Below the pieces are notes generated by a model that saw only the letters and a list, made by a program, of their open reading frames with translations, did no database searches and was not told the DNA's origin. The position numbers and the translations under genes were made by a program. From positions 2,294,001 to 2,358,000 of the forward strand of contig CAVWTN010000002.1 in assembly GCA_963757945.1 (NCBI GenBank): a stretch of 64,000 nucleotides of DNA, given 5' to 3'. Shown here piece after piece: positions 44,130 through 52,609 of this stretch; within the stretch, counting starts at the first letter, position 1; each line of letters starts with the position of its first letter. The stretch comes from CAVWTN01 sp963757945. GTDB taxonomy: Bacteria > Vulcanimicrobiota > Vulcanimicrobiia > Vulcanimicrobiales > Vulcanimicrobiaceae.

Positions 44130-45641
44130 ATGAGCGCGCGCACGAGCCGGGCCTTGCGGCCGATCATGCGGATCCTCGCCGGATTCGGGTTCTCGGCATG
44201 CCTGCTGCTCGCCGCGAACGCTCGCGCCGTCGCCGGCTGCGATTCGAAGATCTACGGCGTCGATGCGGGCGGCGCGCTGTATTCGTTCACGCCGCCGTCG
44301 TATACGGCCGTGCGCGCGCCCGGCAACCCGACGCTGACGTTCGGAACGATCGCGCGCGGCGTGTATTCCGGCAAGATCTACGTCGTCGCGGGGACGAACT
44401 CCAACTCGGCGCTCTACGCGTACGATCCGGTGGCGAACACGCAAACGCAAGTCGGCACGTTCAGCAACACCGCGTTCCTGTATGCTTCGGGGTTCGGCAT
44501 CAACGGCGTCGCGTACGCGATCTCAGGGACCGAAACGTTCTCGTATACGGACGCGCCGACGCCCGTCATCACGAAGCTCGGCGCGCCGCAGACGACGAGC
44601 GGCCCGGCGATGAGCGCGTTCACCGGCGGCGACTTGGCCGTCGATCTCAGCAACAACGGCTGGGTCGTGCTCTCGAACAACGCATCGCAGTTGAGCTATC
44701 TGTACAAGGTCACGTTCGGGACGCCGACGCTGCTGACGCCGGTCGCGCAAGTTTCGCTGGGCGGCACGCCCTACACCGAGGCCGATCTGTATTCGCTGGC
44801 CTTCGGCGCAGACGGAACGCTCTACACGACGAGCTGGGATAACGGGACGCTGTTCTCGATCAACCAATCGACGGGCGCCCTGACGTCGCTGGGCGCCCAG
44901 CAGAAGATGGAAGATTTCGCGAGCTGCCCGTTCGCGCCGCAACCGTACCTCTCGAAGTCCGGTCCGACCCAGACGGCGGCGGGCGAGTTGATCTCCTACT
45001 CGATCGTCGCCTCGAATTCACCGAGCGCGAACGTCACGGCAAACTCGCTCGCACTCTCCGATCCGGTCCCCGCCGGGATCACGATCGTTTCCGTGGCCTG
45101 CACGGTGACGGGCGGCGCGACGTGTTCCGGGGCAGGGTTCACGGGCCAGACGGTGAGCGCAACGGTCGGCACGCTCCCTCCCGGCGGATCAGCAACGCTC
45201 ACCGTCAACGGCCGAAACACCGGGCTTGCGCTGGGCACGACGGTCAATACGGCGACGATGACCTCGCAGAGCGGCTCGCCGTTCAGCGCCTCGGCGACGA
45301 CGCTCGTGGTCGCGAACACGATCGTGAAGACGGTCGCCGACATCACGCAGGGCACGGCTGCGACCGCGACCTCCGACGCCGGAAATCCCGGCGACACGCT
45401 CGAGTACGTGCTCACCTACACGAACATGACGAACGCCCCGCTCAAGGCGCTGAATCTGACCGACACCATTCCCACGAACACCTCGTACGTCGCCGCGTCC
45501 GCCGCGTGCGTCACCGTTCCGAGCGGCTTGACCTGCACCCCTTCAGGTCCGGCGAGCGGCATTCTGACCTGGGCGCTTTCCGGCGGAACGCTTGCCCCCG
45601 GTGCCACGGTCACCGTCAAGTTTCGCGTGAAGATCAACTGA
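44130..45641 (+). CDS. Secreted propeller-like protein with two DUF11 repeats
   Basis: A 503-residue exported protein with a signal peptide ending near AVAG (about residue 36). The first 270 residues look like a beta-propeller of the DUF6923 type (DSKIYGVDAGGALYSF, SALYAYDPVANTQTQVG, GTLFSINQSTGALTSLG). Two DUF11-type modules follow (AAGELISYSIVASNSPS; NPGDTLEYVLTYTNMTNAPL). It ends VTVKFRVKIN, closely matching the preceding protein's C-terminus. It is the last gene of the operon, ending 8 nt before the convergent ridA. Confidence 0.82.
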   Translation: MSARTSRALRPIMRILAGFGFSACLLLAANARAVAGCDSKIYGVDAGGALYSFTPPSYTAVRAPGNPTLTFGTIARGVYSGKIYVVAGTNSNSALYAYDPVANTQTQVGTFSNTAFLYASGFGINGVAYAISGTETFSYTDAPTPVITKLGAPQTTSGPAMSAFTGGDLAVDLSNNGWVVLSNNASQLSYLYKVTFGTPTLLTPVAQVSLGGTPYTEADLYSLAFGADGTLYTTSWDNGTLFSINQSTGALTSLGAQQKMEDFASCPFAPQPYLSKSGPTQTAAGELISYSIVASNSPSANVTANSLALSDPVPAGITIVSVACTVTGGATCSGAGFTGQTVSATVGTLPPGGSATLTVNGRNTGLALGTTVNTATMTSQSGSPFSASATTLVVANTIVKTVADITQGTAATATSDAGNPGDTLEYVLTYTNMTNAPLKALNLTDTIPTNTSYVAASAACVTVPSGLTCTPSGPASGILTWALSGGTLAPGATVTVKFRVKIN

Positions 45642-45649
45642 GTTCGCGC

Positions 45650-46027
45650 TTAAGCGCGCGCGATGACCTCGATCTCGACGGCTGCGCCGCGCGGGAGCGC
45701 GGCCACGGCGACGGTCGAGCGGGCGGGCGGATCGGCCGGGAAGTACTCGCCGTAGACGGCGTTCACCGCCGCGAAATCGTCCATGTTCGCGAGGAACACG
45801 GTCGTCTTCACGACGTGCCGAAACGAGAGGTCCGCCGCGTCCAAGAGGGCCGCGATGTTCTCCATGACGCGCCGAGCTTGGACCGTCACGTCGCCGTCGA
45901 CCAACAAGCCGGTCGAGGGATCGAGCGCGATCTGCCCGCTGCAGAACAGGAACTTGCCCGCGCGAACGGCCTGGCTGTACGGACCGATCGCCGCGGGCGC
46001 GCCGCTGGTGGAGATGCGAGTCGTCAC
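45650..46027 (-). CDS. ridA: RidA-family enamine/imine deaminase
   Basis: A 125-residue protein of the YjgF/YER057c/UK114 family. Motifs GPYSQAVRAG, FCSGQIALDP and PPARSTVAVAALPRGAAVEIE, including the catalytic Arg, are present. RidA hydrolyses reactive 2-aminoacrylate-type enamines produced by PLP enzymes. It overlaps the upstream aldo/keto reductase gene by 4 nt and is probably cotranscribed with it. Confidence 0.95.
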   Translation of the reverse strand: MTTRISTSGAPAAIGPYSQAVRAGKFLFCSGQIALDPSTGLLVDGDVTVQARRVMENIAALLDAADLSFRHVVKTTVFLANMDDFAAVNAVYGEYFPADPPARSTVAVAALPRGAAVEIEVIARA

Positions 46028-47076
46028 ACCCCCGCGGTTTCGCGCTTGGCCGGCAGGTCCTCCCAGCGCATCGTCCCCTTATAGTTCATCGGCGGTTCGA
46101 CGACGCCGAAGTTCGTCTTCGCGAGCTCCGCGACGCGTGCCAGCTCTTCGGCCGAAAGACGCGGCGTCTCGGGGGCCCGCGCGAACTCCGCGAGTTGCTC
46201 GCGGTCGTAGATGTTCGGAAGCACCGACATCACTTTCGGCTCGGCGAGCAGCCACTGGATCGCGGCCTGTCCGAGCGTCCGCTCGGGCGTCACGAGGAAG
46301 CCCAGCGTCTGGATCTTCTGCAAGCCGTTGATCAGCCACGAGCGCGGGCGATGCGCGCGGTGGTCGTTGCGATCGAACGTGGTCTCGGCGGTGAATTTGC
46401 CTTCGAGCATGCCGCTCGAATGCGGAACGCGGATCAGGTAGCCCGTCTCGGTTCCGGCATCATAGGATGCCTTCACCATCTCATCGCCCGGGTGCCCTTC
46501 GAGCAGGTTCCAGATCATGTGGATGCTTTGGAGGCGGCGCTGCGAGACCATCCGGCAGCCTTCGACGAGCCAGCCGATCGCGGGTCCGAACGCGGCGCCG
46601 TACATGCGAATCTTGCCCTCGCTCTTGACCTGCTCGAGCAGCGCGAAGAGTTCGTCGTTCTCAACCTCAGAGAGCCGCGCGTTGTGGACCTGATAGATGT
46701 CGATCGTGTCGGTCTCCAGGCGGCGCAGCGATTCTTCCAGCGCGCGGCGCACGTGAGCCGGCGAGAAATCTTGCGGGATCGCCTGCTGCCCGCGCCGTTC
46801 GGAGCCGTGATTGTAGAAGTCGTAGCCGAACTTCGTCGCATACACGACGCCTTGCCGGTGCCCCGCGAAGGCTTTCGCGAGCTGCGTCTCGCTGCGTCCG
46901 TTGCCGTACGAGTCGGCGGCGTCGTAGAGCGTGATGCCGAGTTCGCGTGCCTCCCGAAGTAAGCGCACGGCCTCGTCGTCGGTCATGTTCCCCCACCATC
47001 CGGTCGCGGTGGTCCAAAGCCCGAAGCCGACTTCGCTGACGGTCACGTCCGTATTCGGATAGGTGCGGTACTTCAT
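46024..47076 (-). CDS. Aldo/keto reductase
   Basis: A 350-residue NADPH-dependent TIM-barrel oxidoreductase. The catalytic tetrad can be placed: Asp and Tyr in YDAADSYGNGRSE, Lys in VYATKFGYD, and His in IDIYQVHNAR. The substrate is unknown. It forms a two-gene unit with ridA. Confidence 0.93.
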   Translation of the reverse strand: MKYRTYPNTDVTVSEVGFGLWTTATGWWGNMTDDEAVRLLREARELGITLYDAADSYGNGRSETQLAKAFAGHRQGVVYATKFGYDFYNHGSERRGQQAIPQDFSPAHVRRALEESLRRLETDTIDIYQVHNARLSEVENDELFALLEQVKSEGKIRMYGAAFGPAIGWLVEGCRMVSQRRLQSIHMIWNLLEGHPGDEMVKASYDAGTETGYLIRVPHSSGMLEGKFTAETTFDRNDHRAHRPRSWLINGLQKIQTLGFLVTPERTLGQAAIQWLLAEPKVMSVLPNIYDREQLAEFARAPETPRLSAEELARVAELAKTNFGVVEPPMNYKGTMRWEDLPAKRETAGV

Positions 47077-47159
47077 GAGAACCTCGCTCTGCGGAAGGGG
47101 AGAGGGAACGCCGGACGCCGCTCCGTCGTCACAACGACGTCCGCCGAAAGGGAAATCGC

Positions 47160-47360
47160 TTGAGGGTAGCCGCGCTTCACCAGTTTGCGGGCAGGCCCGT
47201 TCGCGTACGGCTCGACGACGAGTCCGAGCACGTCGGCCGGTTGCGTACGGACTTGCTCACGGAACGCTCGCTTGCCGTGTTCCTCGCACGGGACGAGGAC
47301 GACGGCACGACGCTATACATAGACCATATCATCGGGGTCTGGCCCACTTCGGAACGGTGA
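47160..47360 (+). CDS. Small basic-acidic beta protein, unknown
   Basis: A 66-residue frame starting at TTG 47160 behind AAAGGGAAA. The sequence GRPVRVRLDDESEHVGRLRT and the later LYIDHIIGVWP have the look of a small SH3/Sm-like barrel, and the codon bias is that of a gene. It stands between two convergent or divergent units without an obvious partner. Function is unknown. Confidence 0.55.
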   Translation: MRVAALHQFAGRPVRVRLDDESEHVGRLRTDLLTERSLAVFLARDEDDGTTLYIDHIIGVWPTSER

Positions 47361-47439
47361 CTTCGCGCACGAGCGATGCCTATTTTAAGCATTAGGTACG
47401 CCTTCGCGCTGCCGGGCGGGCGAGCCTCGCGGGTCCCCG

Positions 47440-47496
47440 GCCCTCGACAGGCTCGCCGTGACGGGGCACGGCGTCACCCCGAGCGCGTCGAAGGGC
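47440..47496. repeat. CTTCGA-type intergenic inverted repeat, copy 1
   Basis: 47440-47463 and 47472-47496 form an imperfect inverted repeat beginning GCCCTCGACAGGCTCG and ending CGCGTCGAAGGGC. A related copy sits at 56308-56362. This resembles the dispersed CCTTCGACAGGCTCAG...CTGAGC..GTCGAAGGG palindromes seen in many environmental genomes. It lies 44 nt ahead of the decarboxylase start. Confidence 0.7.
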
Positions 47497-47539
47497 GGGG
47501 CGCTGGGGACCGGGACGGCGCTGGGAGAACTGCGGCCGT

Positions 47540-48973
47540 ATGGCTTCCGGCGATGTGGATTTTGCGCGCGTCACCTCGTGGATCGAGACCTATCTGAAGG
47601 ATGGCCGCGAGTATCCCGTCCTCTCCCGCTCCAAGCCGGGCGATCTGATCCGGGCCCTGCCCCAGTCGGCCCCTGAGGAGCCCGCCGACTTCGAGGAGAT
47701 CTTCGCCGATTTCGAGCGGCTGATCGTCCCCGGGATCACCCACTGGAACCATCCGCGTTTCTTTGCCTATTTCGCGATCAGTTCGACGGGCGCGGGCGTC
47801 GCGGCCGAGGCGCTCGTCGCGGCGCTCGACGTCAACGCGATGCTCTGGCGGACCTCGCCCGCGGCGACGGAGCTCGAAGACGTCGTGCTCGACTGGCTGC
47901 GGCGCCTGCTCGGCCTTGACGCCGGGCTGCACGGCATCGTGTACGATACCGCGTCGATCAGCGGCTTCACGGCGCTCGCGACGGCGCGCGATGCGCTCGG
48001 CTTGCAGATTCGCGAACGCGGCATGGCCGGCCGCGCCGATTTGCCGCCGCTGCGCGTCTACATCACGAACGAGACCCACTCGCACATCGAAAAGGGCGCG
48101 ATTGCGCTGGGCATCGGGCGTGAGAACGTCGTGCGCGTTCCGGTCGACGAGCGCTTCACGATGATTCCCGAAGCGCTCGAGAATGCGTTGCGCGACGACC
48201 TTGCGCGCGGCTATCGTCCGATGTGCATCGCGGCGACGGTCGGCACGACGTCGACGACCTCCGTCGATCCCGTTCCGGCGATCGCGCAGATCGCCAAACG
48301 TCACGGCGTGTGGCTGCACGTCGATGCGGCCTGGGCGGGGCCCGCGGCGATCCTGCCGGAGTTTCGCTCGCTGCTCGACGGCTGCGAGCTCGCGGATTCG
48401 GTGACGGTGAATCCGCACAAATGGCTGTTCGTTCCCGTCGATCTCTCCGTGCTGTTCGTGCGCGACCCCGAGCGCGTGCGGCGCGCGTTCAGCCTCGTCG
48501 CCGATTATCTTGCGACGCCGGAGACGGGCGTGCGGAATTACATGGATTACGGCTTGCAGCTGGGGCGGCGCTTCCGCGCGCTCAAACTCTGGTTCGTATT
48601 ACGCCACTACGGGGCCGCCGCGATTCGAACGAAGTTGCGCGGCCACATCGCGCTCGCTCAAGAGTTCGCCGCGTGGGTCGCAGCCGAGCGAGATTGGGAA
48701 ATTGCAGCGCCGCATCCGCTCGCGGTCGTGTGCTTCCGGTTCGCGCCCGCCGGCAGTTCAGCGGAGGAACTCGACGCGCTGAACGCCCGCATCGTCGACG
48801 ACGTCAATGCGGGCGGCGAGGTGTTCCTTTCGACGACGAAGCTGCACGGGCGCACCGTGCTGCGGCTCGCCGTCGGCAACGAGCGCACGACCCGCGACGA
48901 CGTCGCGCTCGCGTGGCGGCTCCTGCGCGAAGCCGCCGCTCGCGCCGCCGCGCGTCCGTTCGCGGCTCAGTAG
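47540..48973 (+). CDS. PLP-dependent aromatic-type amino acid decarboxylase
   Basis: A 477-residue group II decarboxylase. The PLP lysine is in VTNPHKWLFVP-type sequence (here VTVNPHKWLFV), the Asp of the cofactor ring is in HVDAAWAGPA, and the stacking His is in ETHSHIEKGA. The phosphate-binding stretch reads DTASISGFTALATAR. It converts an amino acid to its amine, but the substrate is not predictable. Its end overlaps the convergent glutamine-synthetase-like gene by 7 nt. Confidence 0.92.
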   Translation: MASGDVDFARVTSWIETYLKDGREYPVLSRSKPGDLIRALPQSAPEEPADFEEIFADFERLIVPGITHWNHPRFFAYFAISSTGAGVAAEALVAALDVNAMLWRTSPAATELEDVVLDWLRRLLGLDAGLHGIVYDTASISGFTALATARDALGLQIRERGMAGRADLPPLRVYITNETHSHIEKGAIALGIGRENVVRVPVDERFTMIPEALENALRDDLARGYRPMCIAATVGTTSTTSVDPVPAIAQIAKRHGVWLHVDAAWAGPAAILPEFRSLLDGCELADSVTVNPHKWLFVPVDLSVLFVRDPERVRRAFSLVADYLATPETGVRNYMDYGLQLGRRFRALKLWFVLRHYGAAAIRTKLRGHIALAQEFAAWVAAERDWEIAAPHPLAVVCFRFAPAGSSAEELDALNARIVDDVNAGGEVFLSTTKLHGRTVLRLAVGNERTTRDDVALAWRLLREAAARAAARPFAAQ

Positions 48974-50325
48974 ATGCGCAGGTAGGCCTCGCGCTCCCAA
49001 GGATGGACGGCTCGCCGGTAGCGCTCGTATTCGGCGAGCTTCGCGTCGCGGAAGGCGTGATAGATGTGATCGCCGAGCGCCCCGCGCACGATCGGATCGG
49101 CGTCGAGTTCGACGATCGCCTGGCGCAGCGATTTCGGAAGCAGGCGAATCCGGCGCTCGCTGCGCGCGCGTTCGCTCAGATCGTAGGTCGAGCCCGAAAG
49201 CGGATCGCCCGGTAACGTGTGCTGCCGGATCCCGTGCGCGATGCTCGCGATGAGCACGGTGAGCGCGAGATAGGGGTTCGCCGCCGGATCGGCGCTGCGC
49301 ACTTCCAGGCGCGGGCGGCCGGCCTCGCCTTCCGAGGGAATGCGCACGAGCGAGTTCGCGCTGCGGTACGACCAGGCCGTGTAGATCGGCGCATCCCAGG
49401 CCGCGACCAAGCGCTTGTAGGAGTTCACGAGCGGGTTGCAGACCGCGGTGAAAGCGGGCGCGTGCGAGAGCAGACCGCCGATCGCAAAGAGCGTTTCCTG
49501 ATGCAATTCGCCATCGGCGAGCGGCGTCTCGTCGGCCGACGCCGGAAGCGCGAAGTAGACGTGCACGCCGCTTCCCGCGAGCGTCTCCAGCGGTTTGGGC
49601 ATGAACGTCGCGAGCAATCCGAACTTGCCCGCGATGTGCTTGGCGACGATGCGCGCGGTGACGAGGCTGTCCGCCGTCGCAAGGATCCCCGCGTCCTTGA
49701 AATCGATCTCGTGCTGCCCTGCGCCGTGTTCGTGATGCGCGCTCGAGATGCCGATCCCCATCGCTTCGAGCGCGGTGACGATCGCGATCCGCGCGTCCTC
49801 GCCGCGATCGGTCGCGGAGTGGTCGAAATAGGAGCCGCAGTCCGAACTCGGCGGGCGCGGATCGCCGCCGCCGTCGAGCTCGAAGAGATAGAACTCGAGC
49901 TCGAGGCCGCTTTGCAGCCCGCGCAACACGTCGCGAGAATCCTCGATGGCGCGGCGCAGCGTCGTGCGCGGGCAGCCTTCGAACTCTTCGCCGTCGGCCG
50001 TCACGATGTCGCAGATCAAGCGCGCTTCGATCGCGCCTTCGCTCGTCCAGGGAGCGATCGCGAACGTCGCCAGGTCCGGTTTGAGGACCATGTCGGCTTC
50101 TTCGCCGCGCACGAAGCCGTCGATCGAGCCCCCGTCGAACGTGACGCCTGACTCGAGCGCGCGCTCGAGCTCGGCGATCGGGATCGTGACGTTCTTACTG
50201 ACGCCGAGAATGTCGACGAAGGTCAAACGTACGAAGCGAACTTCGCGCTCGCGCGCGATCCGCAGGACGTCGCGCTTGTTCGGAATCTTCTTTTCGGTCT
50301 TTTCGTTAACGTGCGTTGAGTGCAT
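48967..50325 (-). CDS. Glutamine synthetase-like ligase with altered active site
   Basis: A 452-residue protein with the whole GS type I fold: FDGGSIDGFVRGEEADM (ammonium-site Asp present), then GAGQHEIDF, NSYKRLV and EVRSADPAANPY. Several glutamate/ammonium-site positions differ from true GlnA. The usual NGSGMH reads AGSGVH, the flap PGYEAP reads AAWDAP (Glu to Asp), and QNRSPLIRIP reads RSANSLVRIP. It may be a gamma-glutamyl ligase for an amine in place of ammonium. It overlaps the upstream pucR-type regulator by 20 nt. Confidence 0.85.
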   Translation of the reverse strand: MHSTHVNEKTEKKIPNKRDVLRIAREREVRFVRLTFVDILGVSKNVTIPIAELERALESGVTFDGGSIDGFVRGEEADMVLKPDLATFAIAPWTSEGAIEARLICDIVTADGEEFEGCPRTTLRRAIEDSRDVLRGLQSGLELEFYLFELDGGGDPRPPSSDCGSYFDHSATDRGEDARIAIVTALEAMGIGISSAHHEHGAGQHEIDFKDAGILATADSLVTARIVAKHIAGKFGLLATFMPKPLETLAGSGVHVYFALPASADETPLADGELHQETLFAIGGLLSHAPAFTAVCNPLVNSYKRLVAAWDAPIYTAWSYRSANSLVRIPSEGEAGRPRLEVRSADPAANPYLALTVLIASIAHGIRQHTLPGDPLSGSTYDLSERARSERRIRLLPKSLRQAIVELDADPIVRGALGDHIYHAFRDAKLAEYERYRRAVHPWEREAYLRIY

Positions 50326-51523
50326 CGATCGCCATCGCAGTCCTGAGCGTGAGTTGGTCGTGCGGGCTGTCGAGATCGTGGCCGCTGATCTCCGCGATCT
50401 GCCGCAGGCGGTAGAACACCGTGTGCCGATGAACGCTCAGCTCGGCGGCGGCGGTCTTGACGTTCTGCCCAACCTCGAAATACAACCGGAGGGTCCGAAT
50501 CAGTTCGGTCTGGTGTTTTTCGTCGTAGGCGCGGATCGGCGAGAGGATCCGATCGCTGAAATCGCGCCATTCCTCGACGCCCACGCCGCCGCGCAGCAGC
50601 AGCGGGTACACGCCGAGGTCCTCGTACGGCATGACGCGCGAGCCGCCGAAGAGGCGCCGCGCGATGAAGATCGACTCGCGCGCTTCGTCGACCGTTCGCG
50701 CGACGTTGATCGCCTCGGCTTGACGCCCGACGCCGCCGACGACCTTCGCCCCGAAGTGCGCCTTCACGGCGGCTCGAGGGATCAGCGACGCGGCCGTTCT
50801 CACGTTGGCGGAGTCGACCTCGAGCGGCGCCGGACATAGGAACACGAAGCCGCCGCCGCGCTCGATGACGACGATCTCGCCCCCTCCCGAACGGAGCGTC
50901 TCGTGGCAGATCTTGCGCAGCTCGCCGTTCTTGGCTGCGGCCGTCGCCTCGTCCAAGGCTTCGGCCTCGACGGCGACGGCGACATAGCCGGCGGCGAGCG
51001 TGATCCCGCGCGAAGCGGCATCGTCCTTCGCTTCGATCGGGTCGTTGTACGCGCGCGCGAGAAGACGATCCCAAAAGGAACGCCGGCGATTCTTGCCGCC
51101 GCCGATCTCGCGCGAGAGTTCGACCGCGATCGAGGAGGCGGTCAAGCGGATCGGGCCGTGTTGTTCCTCGTCGAGCGGCGCCGTGCCGTTCGGAAAGATC
51201 GCCAGCCACCCGAGCGGCGCTTCACCGGAGCGGATGCGCGCCGCGAGCGCCCGCGAGCCGTCGGGTGCCTGGAAGGCGACGAGCGTATCGCCCGCCGGGG
51301 CCGATTGGAGGACGTCGCGCGTCGAGGCGGGGAGCGCGCGCGTGCCCGAGCCCACGAGCGCGACGTGGCGCCAATCGGCATCTTCGACCAGCACGGCGGC
51401 GTTCAGGTAGGTCGCGAGATGGGCCGCGAGCGCTTTCGGGCCGCCGCCGGTGCAGGCGATCCGGGCAAGTTGTTCCGCGAAGCCGATCAGATCGTAGGCC
51501 AGTTTCTCGTTCGCTCGCATCAC
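50306..51523 (-). CDS. PucR-family transcriptional regulator
   Basis: A 405-residue regulator. The C-terminal helix-turn-helix of the PucR/CdaR type is clear (RTLRLYFEVGQNVKTAAAE, then SVHRHTVFYRLRQI). The N-terminal about 140 residues look GAF-like, and the middle matches the GGDEF-like fold of this family. Regulators of this type respond to nitrogenous metabolites such as purines or amino acids. It overlaps the ligase gene by 20 nt, so it likely controls that gene. Two successive ATGs (51523, 51520) are possible starts. Confidence 0.9.
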   Translation of the reverse strand: MMRANEKLAYDLIGFAEQLARIACTGGGPKALAAHLATYLNAAVLVEDADWRHVALVGSGTRALPASTRDVLQSAPAGDTLVAFQAPDGSRALAARIRSGEAPLGWLAIFPNGTAPLDEEQHGPIRLTASSIAVELSREIGGGKNRRRSFWDRLLARAYNDPIEAKDDAASRGITLAAGYVAVAVEAEALDEATAAAKNGELRKICHETLRSGGGEIVVIERGGGFVFLCPAPLEVDSANVRTAASLIPRAAVKAHFGAKVVGGVGRQAEAINVARTVDEARESIFIARRLFGGSRVMPYEDLGVYPLLLRGGVGVEEWRDFSDRILSPIRAYDEKHQTELIRTLRLYFEVGQNVKTAAAELSVHRHTVFYRLRQIAEISGHDLDSPHDQLTLRTAMAIDALNAR

Positions 51524-51573
51524 GCTCCGCCTCGGAACGGACGCGAGCCCGTCTGAGTCGAACCTAATGCACG

Positions 51574-51942
51574 ATGCTGATTGCGCTTCATCCTTTGCTC
51601 GCTACGCACTACGCGTTCGGTCTCCTCGTTGTGATTGCGGCCGTGGCCGCGATATTCTGGCGCCCGGCTCGGCGCATCGTGATCTACATGCTCCTGGTGC
51701 AAATTGCGCTGGGAGCGGCCGGACTCTTCGTCTTGAACCTCAAGGTGCCGGCGGCCCACTGGGTCCTTTCGCTGGTCGTCGGAGGCGTCTACTCGGCCGC
51801 GACGATCGCCGAAAAGCGCGGGAAGTCGCCGCAGCTTGCCGTCGGCCTGGCCGCGGCTTGCGCCTTGATCATCGCGTTCATCTTTCGCCTCGGGCAAACT
51901 GCGGCCAGCCACAGTTCATTGGTCCTGATCCCCCCGAATTGA
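51574..51942 (+). CDS. Four-helix membrane protein, unknown
   Basis: A 122-residue hydrophobic protein with about four transmembrane segments and short basic loops (WRPARR, AEKRGK). It is divergent from the PucR-type gene with 50 nt between starts and convergent to the racemase-like gene. No family is recognised. The ATG lacks a strong Shine-Dalgarno site. Confidence 0.7.
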   Translation: MLIALHPLLATHYAFGLLVVIAAVAAIFWRPARRIVIYMLLVQIALGAAGLFVLNLKVPAAHWVLSLVVGGVYSAATIAEKRGKSPQLAVGLAAACALIIAFIFRLGQTAASHSSLVLIPPN

Positions 51943-51958
51943 TTCCTGCGGCCGGGCG

Positions 51959-52609
51959 TTACGCGTATTCGCTCGCCAGCCGGTCAAGCGTCGCTCCGAG
52001 CGCGCTGACGACGGAATACGGGCCGCGCGCGGCGAGTTCCGCCGCGAACGGGTCCATGCTGTATTGCGCCAGGAAGACGGCGTCGCAGCCCTGCGCCGCT
52101 GCGGCCGCGGCGGCGAGCGCCTCGCCGTAGCGGCGCGAATCGTCCGCGAACGCGAACGCATTGGCGGCGAGCAGCGCCTGCAGGGTGACGTTGCGGCCCG
52201 CGTCCGCGGCGAGCGAGCGCAGGTGCCGTTCGACGATCGCGCGCGAGGGCGGATAGCTCACCGCAAGGGCGATCCGGTCTCCGGCCGCGAGCGCGGCCCG
52301 GGCGCCCGCGTCATCCGAGCGTTCGACCGGGATCCCGAGCGCCGCACCAAGGCGCGGCGCGAAGCCGTTGTAGACCGAGCACGAGAGCACGATGCGCGCA
52401 TCGTCCGGCCGGGCGTGCTCGCGCAGCGCCTCGAGGATGCGCTCGAAGGCCGCGTCGTCCTCCGCGAACTCGCCGGCGCCGGGATCGACGAGTCCCCGGG
52501 CGAGCCCGTGGCGGATCCGAAGCTGCGGCAACGGACGGCGCAGCAGCGCCGCCTCGACTGCCGCCTGCGAGACCGCGGCCGCGTGGATGAAGAGCAGCCG
52601 CGCGCTCAC
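51959..52609 (-). CDS. Asp/Glu racemase-superfamily protein lacking the second Cys
   Basis: A 216-residue protein of the aspartate/glutamate racemase/hydantoin racemase fold. The first catalytic Cys is present (VLSCSVYNGF, Cys77). At the position of the second Cys the strand reads DAVFLAQYSMD, with Gln182. It could therefore be a one-cysteine decarboxylase/isomerase-like member or non-catalytic. The GTG start overlaps the Nramp stop (GTGA), so it belongs to the M-box operon, an unexpected companion for metal transport. Confidence 0.75.
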   Translation of the reverse strand: MSARLLFIHAAAVSQAAVEAALLRRPLPQLRIRHGLARGLVDPGAGEFAEDDAAFERILEALREHARPDDARIVLSCSVYNGFAPRLGAALGIPVERSDDAGARAALAAGDRIALAVSYPPSRAIVERHLRSLAADAGRNVTLQALLAANAFAFADDSRRYGEALAAAAAAAQGCDAVFLAQYSMDPFAAELAARGPYSVVSALGATLDRLASEYA

